64,000 bases of DNA, taken from positions 7,944,501-8,008,500 of the forward strand of contig NZ_CP139972.1 in assembly GCF_034424315.1 (NCBI RefSeq), read 5' to 3'. The position numbers and the translations under genes were made by a program. Position 1 is the stretch's first letter. Each line of letters starts with the position of its first letter. This DNA comes from Chitinophaga sancti (GTDB lineage Bacteria; Bacteroidota; Bacteroidia; Chitinophagales; Chitinophagaceae). The notes under the pieces are model-generated. The model saw only the letters and a program-made list of their open reading frames with translations. It made no database searches and was not told the DNA's origin. Positions 18,013 through 26,685 of the stretch are shown here, in pieces.

Positions 18013-19071
18013 TCAGTCAGTTTGTTTGGATGAAAAAGCTCGCTGTAATTGCAGGTGCAATGTTTGCAGCTGTGGCGTTTGATGCAGTGCGGTAATGACA
18101 ATCCTGTTAACAGGCGGGCTATCCGGATTCGGGTAACCAAAAGAGGAGATGATGATACCTTTGTTTTCCAGTACTTTTTCAATACCCGCATTGAGTACGA
18201 AAATAGGGAGTAGAGAAGGATTATGTAGCTGGGCCATGCCGGCCGTTAAAGTAGAAAACTCAGCAATGCGCTGATGCATGATTTTCCGTTGATGCCGGAA
18301 CAAAGTCCTGCTTTGCAGAAATGCCCATGCGCTGGCTGGCATCAATGAAGTACCTGCCGTAAAAGCAGGCATTTTTTTAATTGCAATAACATCTTCCAGC
18401 CTACCCGAGACTACCCCTCCCTGGATGCTGAATGCTTTTGCCAGTGAGGCTGAGAGCAGATAGCGAAGGGGGGGATGGGAGGGCAGGGAATGGATGATAC
18501 CGCCACCATCTGTACCTAATACCCCAAAACCGTGAGAATCGTCAATCACTACCATCACTTCCTTATTGATTTCGCTGAGCCAGCTAAAATCGTTGATGGT
18601 ACTGGTAAGTGGATTCACCCCATCAGCGACGATCACAAAGGTATTGTCCGGCCAGGCGTTTATTTTTTCAATCGTTTGTGTGGTCCACTCCTCCCAGCTC
18701 AGGTTGGGTAAAATTACTTTGCCTAAGCGTAACGAGGGATGTGTGGTAGGAGAGTAGCATAGTTCGCCTTTGGTAGCCGCATATTGAATAGCTGCCTGCG
18801 AGGCCAGGTAGCCGGACGAAAAAGACGCCGCAGCGGGTTGCCTGAGCATCTCAGCCAGGGTATCGTCCAGTTCCTCATATAGATCCAGGCGTAAATTGGC
18901 AATGCGGGAAGACACAAATACGGTTCCGTACAGGTCGATGCCGTTACGGAGCGCTTCTTTGTATTGGGGATGCGCATGCAGGCCCAGGTAAGAGAAGCCG
19001 GAGAAGAAAAGGTATTCCTTTCCGCTGACATGAGTGATCTTGTCAGGAGTCGAATTTGTGTGCAAATGCAT
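18013..19071 (-). CDS. PLP-dependent alpha-oxoamine synthase-like enzyme (BioF-like)
   Basis: 352-aa fold-type I PLP enzyme resembling 8-amino-7-oxononanoate synthase and related acyl-CoA:amino-acid condensing enzymes. Visible residues are the PLP lysine K212 (SASLAKAFS), the D177-D178-S-H180 segment (VVIDDSHGFGVLG) and the N-terminal YLG-containing substrate loop. No other biotin gene is close, so calling it BioF itself is unsafe; it could make another alpha-oxoamine. The stop is 2 bp before the TraB gene, and the start abuts the stop of the lipoprotein gene with no spacer. Confidence 0.8.
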   Translation of the reverse strand: MHLHTNSTPDKITHVSGKEYLFFSGFSYLGLHAHPQYKEALRNGIDLYGTVFVSSRIANLRLDLYEELDDTLAEMLRQPAAASFSSGYLASQAAIQYAATKGELCYSPTTHPSLRLGKVILPNLSWEEWTTQTIEKINAWPDNTFVIVADGVNPLTSTINDFSWLSEINKEVMVVIDDSHGFGVLGTDGGGIIHSLPSHPPLRYLLSASLAKAFSIQGGVVSGRLEDVIAIKKMPAFTAGTSLMPASAWAFLQSRTLFRHQRKIMHQRIAEFSTLTAGMAQLHNPSLLPIFVLNAGIEKVLENKGIIISSFGYPNPDSPPVNRIVITALHQTPQLQTLHLQLQRAFSSKQTD

Positions 19072-19479
19072 TTATTCTGCCTTTGTTTTTAGAATAAAAT
19101 AGTAGTCGCCGGATTTCACTTTCATATCAAAGTGCGTGTCGTCCAGTGTCATTACACTCACCAGGTTTTCGTAAGTGCGGTCTCCGTTGTTGGCCGTGAT
19201 GGAGATGACCTTGCCACCACTGAGCATCTTGTATTTGCCGGAATCGGGCTTATTATCAATGGTTGCAATAAAGAGATTGTTATCCAGGAACTGGTAGAAT
19301 ACATTGGTGTAATACCCTTTCTTCAGTTCAGCTGCCTGATTGATCTGCGTGATATCATAACCGGAGCCGGGTGGAACTACAACGTCATAGACTCTCCATT
19401 TTTTATGTAGGAGCTGTTGGTCACCAGCGCCGCAGGAGCAGAGGAAAAGAAGTATTCCCAGGGTAAAATATCTGATCAC
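19072..19479 (-). CDS. Small lipoprotein, lipocalin-like
   Basis: 135-aa predicted lipoprotein. A short signal (MIRYFTLGILLFLCSCGAG) ends in a lipobox with a cysteine at residue 15 or 17. The remainder is beta-rich with the pattern KKWRVYDV ... GKYKMLSGGKVISI ... YYFILKTK, which resembles small Bacteroidota lipocalin-like lipoproteins that begin with a W-containing strand. No enzymatic motif is visible. It sits directly before the aminotransferase-like gene (the stop and next start touch), suggesting an operon with it. Confidence 0.7.
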   Translation of the reverse strand: MIRYFTLGILLFLCSCGAGDQQLLHKKWRVYDVVVPPGSGYDITQINQAAELKKGYYTNVFYQFLDNNLFIATIDNKPDSGKYKMLSGGKVISITANNGDRTYENLVSVMTLDDTHFDMKVKSGDYYFILKTKAE

Positions 19480-19510
19480 GGGTCGTATTTTTTTGGGAAC
19501 AAGTTACGGG

Positions 19511-19546
19511 AAATTGCGTTAGCGGCGGCTGCCGCTAACGCAATTT
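19511..19546. terminator. Strong hairpin, probable terminator of the DinB gene
   Basis: A perfect 16-bp stem (19511-19526 with 19531-19546, core GCGTTAGCGGC) and a GGCT loop lie 4 bp after the stop of the minus-strand DinB gene. There is no long T-run beyond the stem, whose base is AAATTT. Confidence 0.7.
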
Positions 19547-19549
19547 GAG

Positions 19550-20071
19550 TTATTTCATCATCCTGTCATTAAAAGCCTGTGAGCCCCCTTTTGGAATACT
19601 CAGGCTCAGCCACTTTTCTCCTTGCAGGATCTTACCTAAATACACAATCTGTCCTACATGATACGGTACATGCATCAGTTGCCTGTTAATAGCATCTACC
19701 ACTACATGCGGCTCACTTCTGATCAGTACCTGCTTCTCCAGGTCTTCCGGTGTCAAGCTGCCTATCGCATCCAGTATCACCTGCCAGCCCTCATTCCACA
19801 AACTGATGATGGCTGCCTTAGATGCTACCCCATTTTCAAACTCTTCATCCCTGTTCCGCCATTCCTTTTCCCCGTCTGAGCTCAGGAAATCCGTCCAACG
19901 GGAACGCATATTGCCACTTAAGTGTTTTACAATCAGGTAAATGCTGTTAGGCTCACCTTCCGGTTGCCATAGTAATTGCTCATCGCTTAACCGGGCAATG
20001 GTTTTGTCACCCAGTGATTTGTAGTAGGACAGTCTTTCCAGTGCGCTGTCCAGGTAAATCTTTCCAAGCAT
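19550..20071 (-). CDS. DinB-superfamily protein (DUF1572-like)
   Basis: 173-aa four-helix-bundle protein of the DinB/YfiT-like superfamily. The conserved metal-site histidines are visible: one in the VKHLSGNM helix and two in HVPYHVGQIVYLGK near residues 134-138. DinB-like proteins bind a divalent metal, and some act as thiol-S-transferases; the function of this subgroup is unknown. It lies 11 bp downstream of the gamma-glutamyltransferase gene on the same strand, so the two are probably co-transcribed. A link through low-molecular-weight thiols would be plausible but is inference. Confidence 0.85.
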   Translation of the reverse strand: MLGKIYLDSALERLSYYKSLGDKTIARLSDEQLLWQPEGEPNSIYLIVKHLSGNMRSRWTDFLSSDGEKEWRNRDEEFENGVASKAAIISLWNEGWQVILDAIGSLTPEDLEKQVLIRSEPHVVVDAINRQLMHVPYHVGQIVYLGKILQGEKWLSLSIPKGGSQAFNDRMMK

Positions 20072-20082
20072 AATAGTATGTA

Positions 20083-21765
20083 TTAAAAACCAGCTGCACT
20101 GTCATCACCACGTTTATCGCCAACTGCTTCCAGCTGACCATTTACATTTCTGATGACCTCAGTACGGCCTATATGTCCTCTTGATGTAATCTTATATCCC
20201 ATTTTTTCCAGGCCTTCCAGGGGTGCTTTCTCAAAGTCTTCTTCCACCACCACTTCATCCGGCAGCCACTGATGATGAAACTTCGGTGCATCCACTGCTT
20301 CTTTTGGAGAAAGATCAAATTCCAGCAGGTTCATAAGTGTCTGGAAGACAGAAGTAATAATAGTTGAGCCACCCGGGGTACCCGCTACAATGTAGGGGAT
20401 TTGATTTTTCAGTACAATTGTCGGTGTCATAGAACTCAGCATTCTTTTACCCGGCTGAATTGCATTCGCTTCATTGCCCACCAAACCATACATATTAGGT
20501 ACGCCGGGTTTAACACTGAAGTCGTCCATTTCATTATTCAGCAGGAAACCCGCACTGCCTACTACCACCCTGGAACCATAACCCCCATTCAGCGTAGTCG
20601 TCACAGCTACTGCATTGCCGGCTGCATCCATTACAGACAGGTGTGTGGTTTCATCACTTTCATGCACGTTGCCCGCCTTTACCGCCTGGCTGGAACCTGC
20701 TTTGGTAGTGTCAAAATCATTCATGCGGGATCTGATGTAAGCAGCATCCGTCAGTTGCTTAACAGGTACTTTTACAAAATCAGGATCTCCCAGGAACTGT
20801 GCCCTGTCAGCATAAGCACGTCTTTCAGCTTCTATCATCAGCTGCATGGATTTCACGGAATGGAAGCCCCATGCAGATAACCGGTAAGGAGCTACCATGC
20901 CCATGAGTTGCTGTAAAGCCACACCACCACTGCTTGGCAGCGGCATCGTCACAATCTGGTATTGCTTGTAGTTAAATACCACAGGAGTTCTGTCTACCGC
21001 ACGATATGATTTCAGATCCTCCAGTGTGATCAGCCCATCGGCTCTCTGCATTTCATCAACGATCAGCCGTGCTGTTTCACCTTCATAAAATCCTGCCAGA
21101 CCTTTATCGCGAATCCTTTTGAGGGTGTTCGCCAGATCTTCCTGGATCAGGATATCACCTTCCTTCCAGGGAGTATCCTTCATAAATGCGTTGTCCTCTG
21201 TGTTGAGCTTTTTAAATTGTGCCTGTGTCGAATTGAGACTACGTGCTTCCGCTGCAGTTATGGCAAAGCCTTTCTCCGCCAGCCGGATAGCTGGCACAAT
21301 GAGTTTCTTCATAGGTAATTTGGCATAGGGAAGAGAGGCGAAAAGGCCAGCAACAGTACCCGGCACACCACAGGCAAGGTGACCATCAATACTCAGGTTC
21401 CTGATAGGATTGCCGGCAGTATCCAGGTACATATCTCTTGAAGCCCTGGCCGGCGCGGCTTCACGATAGTCAAGCGTAACGTTCTTACCATCTTTGAGGT
21501 GGGCCACCATAAACCCGCCACCACCGAGATTCCCGGCAGCGGGGTATACAACCGCCAAAGCCAGCTGCGTGGCAATAGCAGCATCAATGGCATTACCGCC
21601 CTGTTTCATTACTTCAATTCCTGCCAGGCTGGCAAGGGGATGGGCAGAGACAACTGCACCTTGAGAAGCTTTTACTTCTTTTTCAATTTTGTAGTGAAAA
21701 GCGTCGTCCTGCGCAAAAACATGGAGGCAGGAGCATAGCATAAATGCGAGTAGTACTGTGCGCAT
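20083..21765 (-). CDS. ggt: Gamma-glutamyltransferase
   Basis: 560-aa Ntn-hydrolase, exported by a signal peptide (residues 1-19, ending VFAQ). It cleaves the gamma-glutamyl bond of glutathione and similar peptides in the periplasm. The precursor should self-cleave before the catalytic threonine T374 in the SDETTHLSVMD motif, giving large and small subunits. Substrate-binding features such as GGGFMV near the N-terminus and the C-terminal GGSTIITSV loop are present. Length fits the family. It heads a two-gene operon with the DinB protein. Confidence 0.95.
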   Translation of the reverse strand: MRTVLLAFMLCSCLHVFAQDDAFHYKIEKEVKASQGAVVSAHPLASLAGIEVMKQGGNAIDAAIATQLALAVVYPAAGNLGGGGFMVAHLKDGKNVTLDYREAAPARASRDMYLDTAGNPIRNLSIDGHLACGVPGTVAGLFASLPYAKLPMKKLIVPAIRLAEKGFAITAAEARSLNSTQAQFKKLNTEDNAFMKDTPWKEGDILIQEDLANTLKRIRDKGLAGFYEGETARLIVDEMQRADGLITLEDLKSYRAVDRTPVVFNYKQYQIVTMPLPSSGGVALQQLMGMVAPYRLSAWGFHSVKSMQLMIEAERRAYADRAQFLGDPDFVKVPVKQLTDAAYIRSRMNDFDTTKAGSSQAVKAGNVHESDETTHLSVMDAAGNAVAVTTTLNGGYGSRVVVGSAGFLLNNEMDDFSVKPGVPNMYGLVGNEANAIQPGKRMLSSMTPTIVLKNQIPYIVAGTPGGSTIITSVFQTLMNLLEFDLSPKEAVDAPKFHHQWLPDEVVVEEDFEKAPLEGLEKMGYKITSRGHIGRTEVIRNVNGQLEAVGDKRGDDSAAGF

Positions 21766-21929
21766 CTGAAACGGGTTTTTATTCTTTTGGATCTATTTAG
21801 TATTTTGGTTAACAGCCTATAGTCTATCGCCATATTCGCCAACTTCAAAGAACAAATCTAAATATAAAACCCAAAATCCAAGGTCCTTTATCCCCGTTTT
21901 GTGTTATGTTAATTTATATAAATTTTGTA

Positions 21930-21937
21930 TATGTTTG
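21930..21937 (+). promoter_or_regulatory. Promoter -7 element (TATGTTTG) of the YwqK-like gene
   Basis: It matches TAnnTTTG, 18 nt before the ATG at 21956, in an AT-rich divergent intergenic region. Confidence 0.45.
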
Positions 21938-21955
21938 TAATGGACAATATAACCG

Positions 21956-22342
21956 ATGACAACAGCTTTGAAATGCACAGGCACTTTATTGCTGTTTATT
22001 ATAGCAGTGCACTGTAACAACCCGCGCCCCGACAATGCGACCTTGAAACAGATTATGAGAGATGAAGACGGCACCGTATACAAGCGCGTATTTACCTTAT
22101 CAATGGACCCCAACAGGGAACGGGTGGAGATCTACTTCAAATCCGGCATCCTGAAGGAACTTTATTTCCGCAAAGGTGATAGCCTCGATGGCCTGCGCCA
22201 GCTTTTTTACAATAGCGGTATGCTCTCAGAATCCGGCAACTGGCACAACGATCGTCGTGTAGGGGAATTCCGTTACTACCGTGAAGACGGGCAACTCGAC
22301 TGCGTACAGTACTACGGTTTATTAAGCGACGGTAGCAGGTGA
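21956..22342 (+). CDS. YwqK-like (MORN-type repeat) lipoprotein
   Basis: 128-aa predicted lipoprotein. The signal segment ends in a lipobox (IIAVHC, cysteine near residue 20). The rest has MORN-variant strand repeats of the YwqK type: VEIYFKSGILKELYF, GLRQLFYNSGMLSESGNW and GEFRYYREDGQLDCVQYY. Such proteins are often labelled toxin-antitoxin system YwqK family antitoxin, but this one is exported and no toxin is beside it, so that label should not be taken literally. The M14 peptidase gene starts 28 bp downstream. Confidence 0.75.
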   Translation: MTTALKCTGTLLLFIIAVHCNNPRPDNATLKQIMRDEDGTVYKRVFTLSMDPNRERVEIYFKSGILKELYFRKGDSLDGLRQLFYNSGMLSESGNWHNDRRVGEFRYYREDGQLDCVQYYGLLSDGSR

Positions 22343-22370
22343 TCCTGATATTTCTTATCTTCATGTAGTA

Positions 22371-24902
22371 ATGCTACAACAGATGAAACACCGCTTACTG
22401 ACACTGGCTTTTGCAGTCCTTGCCTCAACGTTTTCCCTTTCCGCTCAAACACTGCCTTCGCCGGATCAGTTTCTTGGATACCCACTAGGCACACAGTTTA
22501 CACCACACTACAAAGTGTTGGATTATTTCAGGGCCGTAGCTGCCGTTACGCCCAATATGCAGTTTGAACAATATGGCACGACCTACGAAGGAAGGCCGCT
22601 GATGTTGGCTACCATCACCTCTCCTGCAAACTTTGCCCGCCTCGACCAGATCAGGCAGCACAACCTGCAGCTGGTTAATGGCGAAGCAAAGACCGCCGCC
22701 AATGATCCTGTAATAGTATGGCTCAGTTACAATGTACACGGCAACGAAGCTGTTTCCACAGAAGCAGCCATGAAAACCCTGTATACCCTGGCCAATAAAA
22801 GCAATTCTTCACAACAACAATGGCTGGAAAATACTGTAGTCATCATCGATCCCTGCCTGAATCCGGATGGCCGTGAGCGTTATGTGAACTACTACAACCA
22901 GGTACATACTTTAATCCCTGATCCCGTACTCTCCGGCAGGGAACATAAAGAACCCTGGCCAGGTGGCAGGGCAAACCATTATTACTTTGACCTGAACCGT
23001 GACTGGGCCTGGCAAACACAGACCGAATCACAGGCCAGGATGGCGCAATACAACCGCTGGATGCCACAGGTGCACGTGGACTTCCACGAACAAAACATCG
23101 ATGCACCCTATTACTTTGCACCCGCAGCAGAACCGCTCCATGACATCATCAAACCATGGCAGCGAAAAATGCTGACCATGATCGGTAAGAACAATGCAAA
23201 ATATTTTGATAAGGAAGGCTGGCTATACTTTACAAAAGAAACATTCGATATGTTCTACCCAAGTTATGGTGATACATATCCTACTTATAATGGCGCTATT
23301 GGTATGACCTACGAGCAGGGTGGGGGCGGCCGAGCAGGTATCATGGTCCTTAAACAGGATGGTGATACACTGACCCTCACACAGCGCATCGCACATCACT
23401 ATACCACCAGCATGTCTACCATAGAAGTTGCTGCTGCACAGGGTGCACAGTTACTGAAAGATTTCTCTGATTACTTCTACGAAGCAAGTCATAACCCGGA
23501 TGGTCCTTATAAAACCTATGTGATCAAATCCGGCGGTAATACCGAAAAACTAGCGGCATTATCCCTCCTGCTGAAAAAGAATCATATCCGTTTCGGCTAT
23601 GGTGCAAACGGTGCAAAAGCTACTGGCTTCAACTATTTCAATGGTAAGACCGAAAGCTTTGCCATAGAAAAAGAAGACATGGTGATCAATGCCATGCAAG
23701 CCCGTTCAAACCTGCTGAAAGTATTGTTCGAACCGGATAGCCGGCTCACAGATTCCGTAACCTATGATATTACAGCATGGGCATTACCCTATGCATACGG
23801 ACTACAATCTTATGCAGTAAAAGAACCCCTGAATGCAGAACGCGATACCTTATTGATCCCTGTCGCGGCCCCTGTCAACTCAGAACGTAGCTACGCCTAT
23901 CTTGCCAAATGGAACAGTGTCAGGGATGTGCGTTTCTTATCTGCCTTATTGAAAAGAAAAATCAGGGTACGATTAGCAGAAGGACCCTTCACTGCCGGTG
24001 GTAAATCCTATCCTGCAGGCACACTCATCATCACCAGGGCTGGCAATGAAGGAGCAGGAGAGGGCTTTGATGTAATGGTGACCGGATTGGCAAAAACAGT
24101 AGGCGTAACACTGGATGTGGCCAATACAGGTTTCGTAGATAAGGGCGTAGATTTTGGATCAGAAAAAGTACATTATATCAAACCGATGAAAGTAGTATTA
24201 GTCACAGGTACCGGTATCTCCTCCTTAGCTGCCGGTGAGATCTGGTATTACTTTGAACAGCAGATCGGCTACCCGCTTACGATCGTAGATGAAGCGAACC
24301 TGGAACAACTGAACTGGAAAGATGTAGATGTATTGATATTGCCCGATGGTAATTATAAATTCCTCTCAGAAAAAGACAAAGCAGGCAAACTGAAAGACTG
24401 GGTGAGCAATGGCGGTAAGCTGATTGCCTTGCAGGATGCTTTGTTCCAGGTAGGGCAGCAGGATTGGGGCATAAAAGTGAAGAAGGAAGTGCCCGGAGTG
24501 GATGAAAAGAAGGAGGAATATGCAGTGCTGAAAAGCTATGCAAACAGGGAACGTGATGGCATCAGGCAGGCAATTCCCGGCGCTATTTACAGGGTGCAGT
24601 TAGATAATACACATCCACTGGCATTCGGTTTTTCTGATACCTACTATACCCTGAAACAGGACGATCGGATTTATGAATTCATGGATGGAGATGGATGGAA
24701 TGTAGGTATCCTGAAAAAAGATAATTACCTGAGTGGATTTGTCGGTACAGAAACGCGCAAGCGCCTGAAAGACGGGGTACTGTTTGGCGTGAAAGAAATA
24801 GGTAGCGGTAAGGTCGTGATGCTGGCAGACGATCCATTGTTCCGCAGTTTCTGGGAAAACGGGAAATTACTCTTTGGAAATGCCTTGTTTATGGTATTTT
24901 AA
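22371..24902 (+). CDS. M14-family zinc carboxypeptidase, exported
   Basis: 843-aa secreted or periplasmic metallopeptidase. The signal peptide ends LSAQ, and a second ATG at 22383 (MKHRLLTLAF) is an equally good start. The M14 catalytic domain covers about residues 30-380. Zinc ligands H123 and E126 are in the VHGNEAVSTE motif, with a third histidine probably in the VDFHEQN segment; NPDGRERYVN is the substrate-binding region. The C-terminal half (about 430-843) looks like a glutamine-amidotransferase-like beta/alpha domain (VLVTGTGISSLAAGEIWYYF, LIALQDALF) seen in large Bacteroidota M14 proteins. It ends at a strong terminator. Confidence 0.9.
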   Translation: MLQQMKHRLLTLAFAVLASTFSLSAQTLPSPDQFLGYPLGTQFTPHYKVLDYFRAVAAVTPNMQFEQYGTTYEGRPLMLATITSPANFARLDQIRQHNLQLVNGEAKTAANDPVIVWLSYNVHGNEAVSTEAAMKTLYTLANKSNSSQQQWLENTVVIIDPCLNPDGRERYVNYYNQVHTLIPDPVLSGREHKEPWPGGRANHYYFDLNRDWAWQTQTESQARMAQYNRWMPQVHVDFHEQNIDAPYYFAPAAEPLHDIIKPWQRKMLTMIGKNNAKYFDKEGWLYFTKETFDMFYPSYGDTYPTYNGAIGMTYEQGGGGRAGIMVLKQDGDTLTLTQRIAHHYTTSMSTIEVAAAQGAQLLKDFSDYFYEASHNPDGPYKTYVIKSGGNTEKLAALSLLLKKNHIRFGYGANGAKATGFNYFNGKTESFAIEKEDMVINAMQARSNLLKVLFEPDSRLTDSVTYDITAWALPYAYGLQSYAVKEPLNAERDTLLIPVAAPVNSERSYAYLAKWNSVRDVRFLSALLKRKIRVRLAEGPFTAGGKSYPAGTLIITRAGNEGAGEGFDVMVTGLAKTVGVTLDVANTGFVDKGVDFGSEKVHYIKPMKVVLVTGTGISSLAAGEIWYYFEQQIGYPLTIVDEANLEQLNWKDVDVLILPDGNYKFLSEKDKAGKLKDWVSNGGKLIALQDALFQVGQQDWGIKVKKEVPGVDEKKEEYAVLKSYANRERDGIRQAIPGAIYRVQLDNTHPLAFGFSDTYYTLKQDDRIYEFMDGDGWNVGILKKDNYLSGFVGTETRKRLKDGVLFGVKEIGSGKVVMLADDPLFRSFWENGKLLFGNALFMVF

Positions 24903-24946
24903 ACAACTAACCCATTTTAATAATACAGCCGGCCGCAGGCCAGGCT

Positions 24947-24985
24947 CCGAACGCTGATGCCAAAGGCATCAGCGTTCGGCTTTTT
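24947..24985 (+). terminator. Terminator of the M14 peptidase gene
   Basis: A perfect 15-bp stem (24947-24961 with 24965-24979, core CGAACGCTGATGCC) with an AAA loop is followed by CTTTTT. It lies between convergent genes and touches the redoxin stop codon. Confidence 0.88.
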
Positions 24986-25565
24986 AAAACCTCTTAATAT
25001 TACATCCCAGTACCTGCGATGAACTCACCTTTGGTGCCTTCTTCGCCAGCAGGTCATTGATCGCATTATTCAGGTGCCGGGTTTTCACAGCATCCGCATT
25101 ACCCGGACTGTCATCAATCGCACCTTTATAGACCAATGTACCGCCAGTATTAAACAGGTAACACTCCGGTGTATGCGTTGCCTGAAACGCCTCCGCAATA
25201 GCAGCAGCAGGATCTGCTACATAATACCAGGTATATTGTTGTGAACTGGCATAGGCCTTCATGGCCTCCAGGGTAGTATTCGCATTTGAATTGACCAGCA
25301 CCACACCAATCTGGTTAGAAAGTGCATAACGGCATATTTCAACCGTCCTGACCTTATTTCTTTCGATGTAAGGACAGTCATTGCCTGAAAACATGACCAA
25401 CAGCCCATTGGCCTGTTTGGCTTTGCTCAGTGTAATTTCTTTTCCGGAAATATCTTTCAATGCCTGGTCGCTCTTCGGTATAGGAGCTCCAATCTCCAAT
25501 GGGAGTTCTGCCATTCGCATGGCGATGAGGGCAAGACATAGTGCCAGGTAGTGTGACTTTCTCAT
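24984..25565 (-). CDS. Exported thioredoxin-fold protein (redoxin, single cysteine)
   Basis: 193-aa protein with an N-terminal hydrophobic segment (HYLALCLALIAMRM) and an AhpC/TSA-like thioredoxin fold. Where thioredoxins have CxxC, this protein has GNDCPYIER with one cysteine, C64; this resembles peroxiredoxin-like proteins that resolve with a different thiol. A later segment, THTPECYLFNTGGTLVYKGAIDD, is the cis-proline and beta-hairpin region of the fold. A role in redox homeostasis in the cell envelope is likely; the partner is unknown. It stands alone, with 172 bp upstream to the YihY gene. Confidence 0.8.
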   Translation of the reverse strand: MRKSHYLALCLALIAMRMAELPLEIGAPIPKSDQALKDISGKEITLSKAKQANGLLVMFSGNDCPYIERNKVRTVEICRYALSNQIGVVLVNSNANTTLEAMKAYASSQQYTWYYVADPAAAIAEAFQATHTPECYLFNTGGTLVYKGAIDDSPGNADAVKTRHLNNAINDLLAKKAPKVSSSQVLGCNIKRF

Positions 25566-25674
25566 AAATATAGGTTTACAGGGCTAACAGCTGGGGTAAA
25601 GTTAATACTTATGTGGTTAATTATTTTAATCTATTACATAAGTGGAAATAACCCATTCTTAAATATTAAAGCCA

Positions 25675-25703
25675 GCCGCAGGCCATCAACGGCGGCATTT
25701 TTT
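25675..25703 (+). terminator. Hairpin with conserved loop (AGGCCATCAACG) and T-tract
   Basis: A short stem GCCGC/GCGGC is followed on the plus strand by ATTTTTT, although both flanking genes run on the minus strand. The loop matches that of the hairpin at 38064 while the stems differ. Confidence 0.45.
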
Positions 25704-25737
25704 AAATTTAAATTCAGGATGAGTTATTTACAAATAA

Positions 25738-26667
25738 CTAAGCGTGCTTTAACTCCTTCAAATACTTAATACTCGCATTCAGCTCAAAACCAATCAATAA
25801 GGTCAGGGAATTTAAATAAACCGCAATCATCAATATCAGCAACGTACCCACTGACCCGTAAATCTTGTTATAGTTACTAAAGTTATTGACAAACACTGAA
25901 AAACCAAGCGTAACTAAAATCATTAAAATCGTGGCCAGTGTACTCCCCGCTGTGATGAATTTCCACCTTTTATTAGTAGCGGGTACAAACCTGTATAATA
26001 CAGAAAGAATAGAATAGAACAGGAAGATAATCAATACCCAACGGGTCATTTCTGCCAGGGAAATCACGGTCGTATTCGTTATGCCCAGGGTGTCAAAAAT
26101 ATAGTGCAGCACCGTACCTTGTGCGATGATTAAAATCACCGTCACCAATAATAAAAATACGAGGATCGCTGTCAGCTGCAAAGCCAGTAACCTTTTCTGC
26201 CACCATTTCCGCCGCCTGAACCCCGCTTGCTTCCTGTTAAAAGAGCGGGCAACTCCCATCACGGCGTTGGACGAGGCAAAGAAACTCATACCAAATGAGA
26301 TCGATAACAATCCATTGTGATGGGTATAGAGGAAATCATGGATCATATCCCGCACAATGATATAGGTATTGTAGTTGGGCGTCACGTCTTCCGCCAGCTC
26401 ATATAGGGTAGCCTCCACATTACTCATGGGAATATATGGCACCAGTGTAAAGAGAAAGATGAAAAACGGTGGTATCGCCAGCAGGAAGTTGAAAGAAATA
26501 GCGGCAGCACGCTCCCCCAGGCTTTTATTCCTGATCTCTCTGAAGAAATAATGAATCACATCATACAGGGGCAATCCCTCAAATCCTGGCAATACGATAT
26601 GCTTGCTCCGCCGGATGAGGAAACTGATAGGTTTGATCGCCAGTATGGTAGACTCTATTTTTCTCAT
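25738..26667 (-). CDS. YihY/BrkB-family inner-membrane protein
   Basis: 309-aa integral membrane protein with about six transmembrane segments and the family pattern: SLGERAAAISFNFLLAIPPF in the first helix region, FASSNAVMGVARSFNR in the middle, and the final YLNSLTLLIGFELNASIKY. YihY/BrkB proteins (once called ribonuclease BN) have no settled function; virulence and transporter roles have been proposed. Length is typical. It is 18 bp downstream of mltG and is the last gene of the minus-strand operon that begins near miaB. Confidence 0.9.
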   Translation of the reverse strand: MRKIESTILAIKPISFLIRRSKHIVLPGFEGLPLYDVIHYFFREIRNKSLGERAAAISFNFLLAIPPFFIFLFTLVPYIPMSNVEATLYELAEDVTPNYNTYIIVRDMIHDFLYTHHNGLLSISFGMSFFASSNAVMGVARSFNRKQAGFRRRKWWQKRLLALQLTAILVFLLLVTVILIIAQGTVLHYIFDTLGITNTTVISLAEMTRWVLIIFLFYSILSVLYRFVPATNKRWKFITAGSTLATILMILVTLGFSVFVNNFSNYNKIYGSVGTLLILMIAVYLNSLTLLIGFELNASIKYLKELKHA

Positions 26668-26685
26668 TATAAAGTAGGTCCGCCA

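Noticed and set aside
18013..19071. Biotin synthesis operon (bioF)
   Set aside because: The enzyme fold fits, but no bioA, bioB, bioD or bioC is nearby, so a specific biotin role is not supported.
21956..22342. YwqK-family toxin-antitoxin system
   Set aside because: The protein is a predicted lipoprotein and no toxin gene adjoins it; the family name is a historical label.
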